DNA from: Arenicola marina
Lineage: Eukaryota > Annelida > Polychaeta > Arenicolidae
Assembly: GCA_964019135.1 (NCBI GenBank)
Contig: OZ025255.1
Location: forward strand, 124,001 to 188,000
Length of the DNA: 64,000 nt
Reading direction: 5' to 3'
Below the pieces are notes generated by a model. That model worked only from the letters and a program-made list of their open reading frames with translations, had not been told where the DNA came from and did not search any database. Positions 23,505-33,367 of this stretch are shown here, one piece after another (the stretch's first letter is position 1; the number at the start of each line of letters is the position of its first letter). The position numbers and the translations under genes were made by a program.

Positions 23505-24580
23505 GAAGGCGGGATGTTCCGCGGGTGAAGGCGGGGATGTTCCGCCGGGTAAAGGCGGGGGTGTTCCGCCGGGTGAAGGCGGGGATGTCCGCCGGGTGAA
23601 GGCGGGGATGTTCCGCAGGGTGAAGGCGGGGATGTTCCGGCGGGTGAAGGCGGGGGTGTTCCGCCGGGTGAAGGCGGGGATGTTCCGCCGGGTAAAGGCG
23701 GGGGTGTTCCGCCGGGTGAAGGCGGGGATGTTCCGGCGGGTGAAGGCGGGGATGTTCCGCCGGGTGAAGGCGGGGATGTTCCGCCGGGTGAAGGCGGGGA
23801 TGTTCCGGCGGGTGAAGGCGGGCGTGTTCCGCCGGGTGAAGGCTGCATGTTCCGCCGCGTGAAGGCGGGGATGTTCGGCGGGTGAAGGCGGCTGTGTTCC
23901 GCCGGGTGAAGGCGGGGGTGTTCCGCCGGGTTAAAGGCGGAGATGTTCCGCCGGGTGAAGGCGGGGGTGTTCCGCCGGGTGAAGGCGGGGTGTTCGCCGG
24001 GTGAAGGCGGGAATGTTCCGGCGGGTGAAGGCGGGGTGTTCGCCGGGTGAAGGCGGGGGTGTTCCGCCGGGTGAAGGCGGGGATGTTCCGCCGGGTGAAG
24101 GCGGGGATGTTCCGCCGGGTGAAGGCGGGGGTGTTCAGCCGGGTTAAGGCGGGGGTGTTCCGCCGGGTGAAGGCGGGCATGTTCCGCCGGGTGGGAAAGC
24201 GGGGATGTTCCGGCGGGTGAAGGCGGGGGTGTTCCGCCGGGTGAAGGCGGGGGTGTTCCGCCGGGTGAAGGCGGGGATGCTCCGCCGGGTGAAGGCGGGG
24301 ATGTTCCGCCGGGTGAAGGCGGGGAGGTTCCTCCGGGTGAAGGCGGGGATGTTCCGCCGGGTGAAGGCGGGGGATGTTCCGGCCTTGTGAAGGCGGGGAT
24401 GTTCCGCCGGGTGAAGGCGGGGGTGTTCCGCCGGGTGAAGGCGGGGGTGGTTCCGCCGGTTGAAGGCGGGGATGTTCCGCCGGGTGAAGGCGGGGATGTT
24501 CCGGCGGGTGAAGGCGGGGGTGTTCCGCCGGGTGAAGGCGGGGATGTTCCGAAGGAAAAAGGCGGGGTGTTCCGCCGGGT
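23505..24580 (+). repeat. Indel-dense, disordered zone of the array
   Basis: Units are still recognisable, but about a dozen or more single-base insertions or deletions fall within about 1.1 kb. Examples are GCGGGATGTTCCGCGGG (23,511), GATGTCCGCC (23,584), GGCTGCATG (23,841), GATGTTCGGCGGG (23,869), GGGTTAAAGGCGG (23,929), two units with GTGTTCGCCGGG (near 23,990 and 24,038), GGGTGGGAAAGCGG (24,190), GGGGGATGTTCCGG (24,371) and GGGGTGGTTCCGCC (24,446). Elsewhere the array shows about one indel unit per 1-2 kb. The zone also contains a CCTTG 25-base unit at 24,383 and a CCGAAGGAAAAAGG unit at 24,549. It may be a true decayed junction between blocks or a stretch of low consensus accuracy. Confidence 0.8.
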
Positions 24581-25664
24581 GAAGGCGGGGATGTTCCGCC
24601 GGGTGAAGGCGGGGGTGTTCCGCCGGGTGAAGGCGGGGGTGTTCCGCCGGGTGAAGGCGGGGATGTCCCGCCGGGTGAAGGCGGGGATGTTCAGGCGGGT
24701 GAAGGCGGGGGTGTTCCGCCGGGTAAAGGCGGGGAGGTTCCTCCGGGTGAAGGCGGGGATGTTCCGCCGGGTAAAGGCGGGGATGTTCCGCCGGGTGAAG
24801 GCGGGGGTGTTCCGCCGGGTGAAGGCGGGGTGTTCCGCCGGGTGAAGGCGGGGATGTTCCGGCGGGTGAAGGCGGGGGTGTGCCGCCGGGTGAAGGCGGG
24901 GATGTTTCGCCGGGTGAAGGCGTGGATGTTCCGGCGGGTGAAGGCGGGGGTGTTCCGCCGGGTGAAGGCGGGGATGTTCCGCCGGGTAAAGGCGGGGGTG
25001 TTCCGCCGGGTGAAGGCGGGGATGTTCCACCGGGTGAAGGCGGGGATGTTCCGGCGGGTGAAGGCGGGGGTGTTCCGCCGGGTGAAAGCGGGGATGTTCC
25101 GGCGGGTGAAGGCGGGGATGTTCCGCCGGGTGAAGGCGGGGATGTTCCGGCGGGTGAAGGCGGGGATGTTCCGCCGGGTGAAGGCGGGGGTGTTCCGCCG
25201 GGTGAAGGCGGGGATGTTCCGCCGGGTGAAGGCGGGGATGTTCCACCGGGTGAAGGCGGGGATGTTCAGCTGGGTTAAGGCGGGAGTGTTCCGCCGGGTG
25301 AAGGCGGGGATGTTCCGCCGGGTGAAGGGGGGGATGTTCCGGCGGGTGAAGGCGGGGGTTTTCCGCCGGGTGAAGGCGGGGGTGTTCCGCCGGGTGAAGG
25401 CGGGGATGTTCCGCCGGGTGAAGGCGGGGATGTTCCGCCGGGTGAAGGCGGGGATGTTCCGGCGGGTGAAGGCGGGGGTGTTCCGCCGGGTGATAGCGGG
25501 GGTGTTCCGCCGGGTGAAGGCGGGGATGTTCCGCCGGGTAAAGGCGGGGATGTTCCGGCGGGTGAAGGCGGGGATCTTCCGCCGGGTGAAGGCGGGGATG
25601 TTCCGCCGGGTGAAGGCGGGGATGTTCCGCCGGGTGAAGGCGGGGATGTTCCGCCGGGTAAAGG
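24581..25664 (+). repeat. Type I higher-order repeat, third block, first copy
   Basis: Regular 24-base order resumes. A 23-base unit at about 24,830 and a GTGTGCC unit near 24,878 open a copy offset by 959 bases (40 units less one) from the next copy at 25,789. The CAGCTG unit lies near 25,267, GGGGGTTTTCC near 25,364 and GTGATAGCGG near 25,493. Private changes are GATGTTTCGCC near 24,901 and GGCGTGGATG near 24,919. Confidence 0.8.
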
Positions 25665-28600
25665 CGGGGGTGTTCCGCCGGGTGAAGGCGGGGATGTTCC
25701 GCCGGGTGAAGGCGGGGATGTTCCGCCGGGTGAAGGCGGGGATGTTCCGGCGGGTGAAGGCGGGGGTGTTCCGCCGGGTGAAGGCGGGGTGTTCCGCCGG
25801 GTGAAGGCGGGGATGTTCCGGCGGGTGAAGGCGGGGGTGTGCCGCCGGGTGAAGGCGGGGATGTTCCGCCGGGTGAAGGCGGGGATGTTCCGGCGGGTGA
25901 AGGCGGGGGTGTTCCGCCGGGTGAAGGCGGGGATGTTCCGCCGGGTAAAGGCGGGGGTGTTCCGCCGGGTGAAGGCGGGGATGTTCCACCGGGTGAAGGC
26001 GGGGATGTTCCGGCGGGTGAAGGCGGGGGTGTTCCGCCGGGTGAAAGCGGGGATGTTCCGGCGGGTGAAGGCGGGGATGTTCCGCCGGGTGAAGGCGGGG
26101 ATGTTCCGGCGGGTGAAGGCGGGGATGTTCCGCCGGGTGAAGGCGGGGGTGTTCCGCCGGGTGAAGGCGGGGATGTTCCGCCGGGTGAAGGCGGGGATGT
26201 TCCACCGGGTGAAGGCGGGGATGTTCAGCTGGGTTAAGGCGGGAGTGTTCCGCCGGGTGAAGGCGGGGATGTTCCGCCGGGTGAAGGGGGGGATGTTCCG
26301 GCGGGTGAAGGCGGGGGTTTTCCGCCGGGTGAAGGCGGGGGTGTTCCGCCGGGTGAAGGCGGGGATGTTCCGCCGGGTGTAGGCGGGGATGTTCCGCCGG
26401 GTGAAGGCGGGGATGTTCCGGCGGGTGAAGGCGGGGGTGTTCCGCCGGGTGATAGCGGGGGTGTTCCGCCGGGTGAAGGCGGGGATGTTCCGCCGGGTAA
26501 AGGCGGGGATGTTCCGGCGGGTGAAGGCGGGGATGTTCCGCCGGGTGAAGGCGGGGATGTTCCGCCGGGTGAAGGCGGGGATGTTCCGCCGGGTGAAGGC
26601 GGGGGTGTTCCGCCGGGTGAAGGCGGGGATGTTCCGCCGGGTAAAGGCGGGGATGTTCCGGCGGGTGAAGGCGGGGATCTTCCGCCGGGTGAAGGCGGGG
26701 ATGTTCCGCCGGGTGAAGGCGGGGATGTTCCGCCGGGTGAAGGCGGGGATGTTCCGCCGGGTAAAGGCGGGGATGTTCCGCCGGGTGAAGGCGGGGATGT
26801 TCCGCCGGGTGAAGGCGGGGATGTTCCGCCGGGTGAAGGCGGGGATGTTCCGCCGGGTGAAGGCGGGGATGTTCCGCCGGGTGAAGGCGGGGGTGTTCCG
26901 CCGGGTGAAAGCGGGGATGTTCCGGCGGGTGAAGGCGGGGATGTTCCGCCGGGTGAAGGCGGGGATGTTCCGGCGGGTGAAGGCGGGGGTGTTCCGCCGG
27001 GTGAAGGCGGGGGTGTTCCGCCGGGTGAAGGCGGGGATGTTCCGCCGGGTGAAGGCGGGGATGTTCCACCGGGTGAAGGCGGGGATGTTCAGCTGGGTTA
27101 AGGCGGGAGTGTTCCGCCGGGTGAAGGCGGGGATGTTCCGCCGCGTGAAGGGGGGGATGTTCCGGCGGGTGAAGGCGGGGGTTTTCCGCCGGGTGAAGGC
27201 GGGGGTGTTCCGCCGGGTGAAGGCGGGGATGTTCCGCCGGGTGAAGGCGGGGATGTTCCGCCGGGTGAAGGCGGGGATGTTCCGGCGGGTGAAGGCGGGG
27301 GAGTTCCGCCGGGTGATAGCGGGGGTGTTCCGCCGGGTGAAGGCGGGAATGTTCCGCCGGGTAAAGGCGGGGATGTTCCGGCGGGTGAAGGCGGGGATCT
27401 TCCGCCGGGTGAAGGCGGGGATGTTCCGCCGGGTGAAGGCGGGGATGTTCCGCCGGGTAAAGGCGGGGGTGTTCCGCCGGGTGAAGGCGGGGATGTTCCG
27501 CCGGGTGAAGGCGGGGATGTTCCGCCGGGTGAAGGCGGGGGTGTTCCGCCGGGTGAAGGCGGGGATGTTCCGCCGGGTGAAGGCGGGGATGTTCCGCCGG
27601 GTGAAGGCGGGGATGTTCCGGCGGGTGAAGGCGGGGGTGTTCCGCCGGGTGAAGGCGGGGTGTTCCGCCGGGTGAAGGCGGGGATGTTCCGGCGGGTGAA
27701 GGCGGGGGTGTGCCGCCGGGTGAAGGCGGGGATGTTCCGCCGGGTGAAGGCGGGGATGTTCCGGCGGGTGAAGGCGGGGGTGTTCCGCCGGGTGAAGGCG
27801 GGGATGTTCCGCCGGGTAAAGGCGGGGGTGTTCCGCCGGGTGAAGGCGGGGATGTTCCACCGGGTGAAGGCGGGGATGTTCCGGCGGGTGAAGGCGGGGG
27901 TGTTCCGCCGGGTGAAAGCGGGGATGTTCCGGCGGGTGAAGGCGGGGATGTTCCGCCGGGTGAAGGCGGGGATGTTCCGGCGGGTGAAGGCGGGGATGTT
28001 CCGCCGGGTGAAGGCGGGGGTGTTCCGCCGGGTGAAGGCGGGGATGTTCCGCCGGGTGAAGGCGGGGATGTTCCACCGGGTGAAGGCGGGGATGTTCAGC
28101 TGGGTTAAGGCGGGAGTGTTCCGCCGGGTGAAGGCGGGGATGTTCCGCCGGGTGAAGGGGGGGATGTTCCGGCGGGTGAAGGCGGGGGTTTTCCGCCGGG
28201 TGAAGGCGGGGGTGTTCCGCCGGGTGAAGGCGGGGATGTTCCGCCGGGTGTAGGCGGGGATGTTCCGCCGGGTGAAGGCGGGGATGTTCCGGCGGGTGAA
28301 GGCGGGGGTGTTCCGCCGGGTGATAGCGGGGGTGTTCCGCCGGGTGAAGGCGGGGATGTTCCGCCGGGTAAAGGCGGGGATGTTCCGGCGGGTGAAGGCG
28401 GGGATGTTCCGCCGGGTGAAGGCGGGGATGTTCCGCCGGGTGAAGGCGGGGATGTTCCGCCGGGTGAAGGCGGGGGTGTTCCGCCGGGTGAAGGCGGGGA
28501 TGTTCCGCCGGGTAAAGGCGGGGATGTTCCGGCGGGTGAAGGCGGGGATCTTCCGCCGGGTGAAGGCGGGGATGTTCCGCCGGGTGAAGGCGGGGATGTT

Positions 28601-29411
28601 CCGCCGGGTGAAGGCGGGGATGTTCCGCCGGGTAAAGGCGGGGATGTTCCGCCGGGTGAAGGCGGGGATGTTCCGCCGGGTGAAGGCGGGGATGTTCCGC
28701 CGGGTGAAGGCGGGGATGTTCCGCCGGGTGAAGGCGGGGATGTTCCGCCGGGTGAAGGCGGGGGTGTTCCGCCGGGTGAAAGCGGGGATGTTCCGGCGGG
28801 TGAAGGCGGGGATGTTCCGCCGGGTGAAGGCGGGGATGTTCCGGCGGGTGAAGGCGGGGGTGTTCCGCCGGGTGAAGGCGGGGGTGTTCCGCCGGGTGAA
28901 GGCGGGGATGTTCCGCCGGGTGAAGGCGGGGATGTTCCACCGGGTGAAGGCGGGGATGTTCAGCTGGGTTAAGGCGGGAGTGTTCCGCCGGGTGAAGGCG
29001 GGGATGTTCCGCCGCGTGAAGGGGGGGATGTTCCGGCGGGTGAAGGCGGGGGTTTTCCGCCGGGTGAAGGCGGGGGTGTTCCGCCGGGTGAAGGCGGGGA
29101 TGTTCCGCCGGGTGAAGGCGGGGATGTTCCGCCGGGTGAAGGCGGGGATGTTCCGGCGGGTGAAGGCGGGGGAGTTCCGCCGGGTGATAGCGGGGGTGTT
29201 CCGCCGGGTGAAGGCGGGAATGTTCCGCCGGGTAAAGGCGGGGATGTTCCGGCGGGTGAAGGCGGGGATCTTCCGCCGGGTGAAGGCGGGGATGTTCCGC
29301 CGGGTGAAGGCGGGGATGTTCCGCCGGGTAAAGGCGGGGGTGTTCCGCCGGGTGAAGGCGGGGATGTTCCGCCGGGTGAAGGCGGGGATGTTCCGCCGGG
29401 TGAAGGCGGGG
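25665..29411 (+). repeat. Direct tandem duplication, two copies of about 1.87 kb
   Basis: The segment 25,665-27,540 is repeated at about 27,536-29,411 with an offset of 1,871 bases (78 units less one). Private marks recur exactly at this offset. They are a GGTGTAGGCGG unit near 26,378 and 28,249, GCGTGAAGGGGGGG near 27,143 and 29,014, GGGGAGTTCCGCC near 27,301 and 29,172, and GCGGGAATGTTCC near 27,346 and 29,217. I found no difference between the copies by eye over most of their length. The outer ends are defined by a G/A difference at position 15 on the left and an A/G difference at position 1 on the right. This is a very recent duplication or an assembly repetition. Confidence 0.88.
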
Positions 29412-32400
29412 ATGTTCCGGCGGGTGAAGGCGGGGGTGTTCCGCCGGGTGAAGGCGGGGATGTTCCGCCGGGTAAAGGCGGGGGTATTCCGCCGGGTGAA
29501 GGCGGGGATGTTCCGCCGGGTGAAGGCGGGGATGTTCCGGCGGGTGAAGGCGGGGATGTTAGGCCGGGTGAAGGCGGGGATGTTCCGCCGGGTGAAGGCG
29601 GGGATGTTCCGCCGGGTGAAGGCGGGGATGTTCCGCCGGGTGAAGGCGGGGATGTTCCGCCGGGTGAAGGCGGGGATGTTCCGGCGGGTGAAGGCGGGGG
29701 TGTTCCGCGGGTGTAGGCGGGGGTCTTCCGCCGGGTGAAGGCGGGGATGTTCCGCCGGGTGAAGGCGGGGAGGTTCCGGCGGGTGAAGGCGGGGGTGTTC
29801 CGCCGGGTAAAGGCGGGGAGGTTCCTCCGGGTGAAGGCGGGGGTGTTCCGCCGGGTGAAGGCGGGGATGTTCCGCCGGGTGAAGGCGGGGGTGTTCCGCC
29901 GGGTGAAAGCGGGGGTGTTCCGCCGGGTGAAGGCGGGGATGTTCCGGCGGGTGAAGGCGGGGGTGTTCCGCCGGGTGAAGGCGGGGATGTTCCGCCGGGT
30001 GAAGGCGGGGATGTTCCGCCGGGTGAAGGCGGGGGTGTTCAGCCGGGTTAAGGCGGGGGTGTTCCGCCGGGTGAAGGCGGGGATGTTCCGCCGGGTGAAA
30101 GCGGGGATGTTCCGGCGGGTGAACGCGGGAGTGTTCCGCCGGGTGAAGGCGGGGGTGTTCCGCCGGGTGAAGGCGGGGATGTTCCGCCGGGTGAAGGCGG
30201 GGATGTTCCGCCGGGTGAAGGCGGGGATGTTCCGGCGGGTGAAGGCGGGGGTGTTCCGCCGGGTGAAGGCGGGGGTCTTCCGCCGGGTGAAGGCGGGGAT
30301 GTTCCGCCGGGTGAAGGCGGGGATGTTCCGCCGGGTGAAGGCGGGGATGTTCCGCCGGGTGAAGGCGGGGAGGTTCCTCCGGGTGAAGGCGGGGATGTTC
30401 CGCCGGGTGAAGGCGGGGATGTTCCGGCGGGTGAAGGCGGGGATGTTCCGCCGGGTGAAGGCGGGGATGTTCCAGCGGGTGAAGGCGGGGGTGTTCCGCC
30501 GGGTGAAGGCGGGGATGTTCCGAAGGAAAAAGGCGGGGGTGTTCCGCCGGGTGAAGGCGGGGATGTTCCGCCGGGTGAAGGCGGGGGTGTTCCGCCGGGT
30601 GAAGGCGGGGGTGTTCCGCCGGGTGAAGGCGGGGATGTCCCGCCGGGTGAAGGCGGGGATGTTCAGGCGGGTGAAGGCGGGGGTGTTCCGCCGGGTAAAG
30701 GCGGGGATGTTCCTCCGGGTGAAGGCGGGGATGTTCCGCCGGGTAAAGGCGGGGATGTTCCGCCGGGTGAAGGCGGGGGTGTTCCGCCGGGTGAAGGCGG
30801 GGTGTTCCGCCGGGTGAAGGCGGGGATGTTCCGGCGGGTGAAGGCGGGGGTGTGCCGCCGGGTGAAGGCGGGGATGTTCCGGCGGGTGAAGGCGGGGGTG
30901 TTCCGCCGGGTGAAGGCGGGGAGTTTCCGCCGGGTGAAGGCGGGGATGTTCCGCCGGGTGAAGGCGGGGGTGTTCAGCCGGGTTAAGGCGGGGGTGTTCC
31001 GCCGGGTGAAGGCGGGGATGTTCCGCCGGGTGAAAGCGGGGATGTTCCGGCGGGTGAACGCGGGAGTGTTCCGCCGGGTGAAGGCGGGGGTGTTCCGCCG
31101 GGTGAAGGCGGGGATGTTCCGCCGGGTGAAGGCGGGGATGTTCCGCCGGGTGAAGGCGGGGATGTTCCGGCGGGTGAAGGCGGGGGTGTTCCGCCGGGTG
31201 AAGGCGGGGGTCTTCCGCCGGGTGAAGGCGGGGATGTTCCGCCGGGTGAAGGCGGGGATGTTCCGCCGGGTGAAGGCGGGGATGTTCCGCCGGGTGAAGG
31301 CGGGGAGGTTCCTCCGGGTGAAGGCGGGGATGTTCCGCCGGGTGAAGGCGGGGATGTTCCGGCGGGTGAAGGCGGGGATGTTCCGCCGGGTGAAGGCGGG
31401 GATGTTCCAGCGGGTGAAGGCGGGGGTGTTCCGCCGGGTGAAGGCGGGGATGTTCCGAAGGAAAAAGGCGGGGGTGTTCCGCCGGGTGAAGGCGGGGATG
31501 TTCCGCCGGGTGAAGGCGGGGGTGTTCCGCCGGGTGAAGGCGGGGATGTTCCGCCGGGTGAAGGGGGGGATGTTCCGGCGGGTGAAGGCGGGGGTTTTCC
31601 GCCGGGTGAAGGCGGGGGTGTTCCGCCGGGTGAAGGCGGGGATGTTCCGCCGGGTGAAGGCGGGGATGTTCCGCCGGGTGAAGGCGGGGATGTTCCGGCG
31701 GGTGAAGGCGGGGGAGTTCCGCCGGGTGATAGCGGGGGTGTTCCGCCGGGTGAAGGCGGGAATGTTCCGCCGGGTAAAGGCGGGGATGTTCCGGCGGGTG
31801 AAGGCGGGGATCTTCCGCCGGGTGAAGGCGGGGATGTTCCGCCGGGTGAAGGCGGGGATGTTCCGCCGGGTAAAGGCGGGGGTGTTCCGCCGGGTGAAGG
31901 CGGGGATGTTCCGCCGGGTGAAGGCGGGGATGTTCCGCCGGGTGAAGGCGGGGATGTTCCGGCGGGTGAAGGCGGGGGTGTTCCGCCGGGTGAAGGCGGG
32001 GATGTTCCGCCGGGTAAAGGCGGGGGTATTCCGCCGGGTGAAGGCGGGGATGTTCCGCCGGGTGAAGGCGGGGATGTTCCGGCGGGTGAAGGCGGGGATG
32101 TTCCGGCGGGTGAAGGCGGGGATGTTCCGCCGGGTGAAGGCGGGGATGTTCCGCCGGGTGAAGGCGGGGATGTTCCGCCGGGTGAAGGCGGGGATGTTCC
32201 GCCGGGTGAAGGCGGGGATGTTCCGCCGGGTGAAGGCGGGGATGTTCCGGCGGGTGAAGGCGGGGGTGTTCCGCGGGTGTAGGCGGGGGTCTTCCGCCGG
32301 GTGAAGGCGGGGATGTTCCGCCGGGTGAAGGCGGGGAGGTTCCGGCGGGTGAAGGCGGGGGTGTTCCGCCGGGTAAAGGCGGGGAGGTTCCTCCGGGTGA

Positions 32401-33367
32401 AGGCGGGGGTGTTCCGCCGGGTGAAGGCGGGGATGTTCCGCCGGGTGAAGGCGGGGGTGTTCCGCCGGGTGAAAGCGGGGGTGTTCCGCCGGGTGAAGGC
32501 GGGGATGTTCCGGCGGGTGAAGGCGGGGGTGTTCCGCCGGGTGAAAGCGGGGATGTTCCGCCGGGTGAAGGCGGGGATGTTCCGCCGGGTGAAGGCGGGG
32601 GTGTTCAGCCGGGTTAAGGCGGGGGTGTTCCGCCGGGTGAAGGCGGGGATGTTCCGCCGGGTGAAAGCGGGGATGTTCCGGCGGGTGAACGCGGGAGTGT
32701 TCCGCCGGGTGAAGGCGGGGGTGTTCCGCCGGGTGAAGGCGGGGATGTTCCGCCGGGTGAAGGCGGGGATGTTCCGCCGGGTGAAGGCGGGGATGTTCCG
32801 GCGGGTGAAGGCGGGGGTGTTCCGCCGGGTGAAGGCGGGGGTCTTCCGCCGGGTGAAGGCGGGGATGTTCCGCCGGGTGCAGGCGGGGATGTTCCGCCGG
32901 GTGAAGGCGGGGATGTTCCGCCGGGTGAAGGCGGGGAGGTTCCTCCGGGTGAAGGCGGGGATGTTCCGCCGGGTGAAGGCGGGGATGTTCCGGCGGGTGA
33001 AGGCGGGGATGTTCCGCCGGGTGAAGGCGGGGATGTTCCAGCGGGTGAAGGCGGGGGTGTTCCGCCGGGTGAAGGCGGGGATGTTCCGAAGGAAAAAGGC
33101 GGGGGTGTTCCGCCGGGTGAAGGCGGGGATGTTCCGCCGGGTGAAGGCGGGGGTGTTCCGCCGGGTGAAGGCGGGGGTGTTCCGCCGGGTGAAGGCGGGG
33201 ATGTCCCGCCGGGTGAAGGCGGGGATGTTCAGGCGGGTGAAGGCGGGGGTGTTCCGCCGGGTAAAGGCGGGGATGTTCCTCCGGGTGAAGGCGGGGATGT
33301 TCCGCCGGGTAAAGGCGGGGATGTTCCGCCGGGTGAAGGCGGGGGTGTTCCGCCGGGTGAAGGCGGG
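29412..33367 (+). repeat. Transition block with a 2,566-bp-offset duplication
   Basis: Segment 29,735-30,817 recurs at 32,301-33,383, offset 2,566 bases (107 units less two), with only two base differences noticed: a GTGCAGG unit near 32,879 and a GTGAAAGCGG unit near 32,548. Both are preceded by a shortened unit reading GTTCCGCGGGTGTAGG (near 29,702 and 32,268). A nested 935-base offset copy joins 30,038 to 30,973 (both CAGCCG units), carrying the same GTGAACGCGG, CCAGCGGG and CCGAAGGAAAAAGG units. The last GTGATAGCGG unit of the window is near 31,728, so type I signatures end here. Confidence 0.82.

Noticed and set aside
26370-26390. GTGTAGG unit as a meaningful stop codon
   Set aside because: The TAG near 26,378 and its duplicate near 28,249 are one event copied by the 1,871-base duplication. 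With no coding gene supported, it has no termination role.
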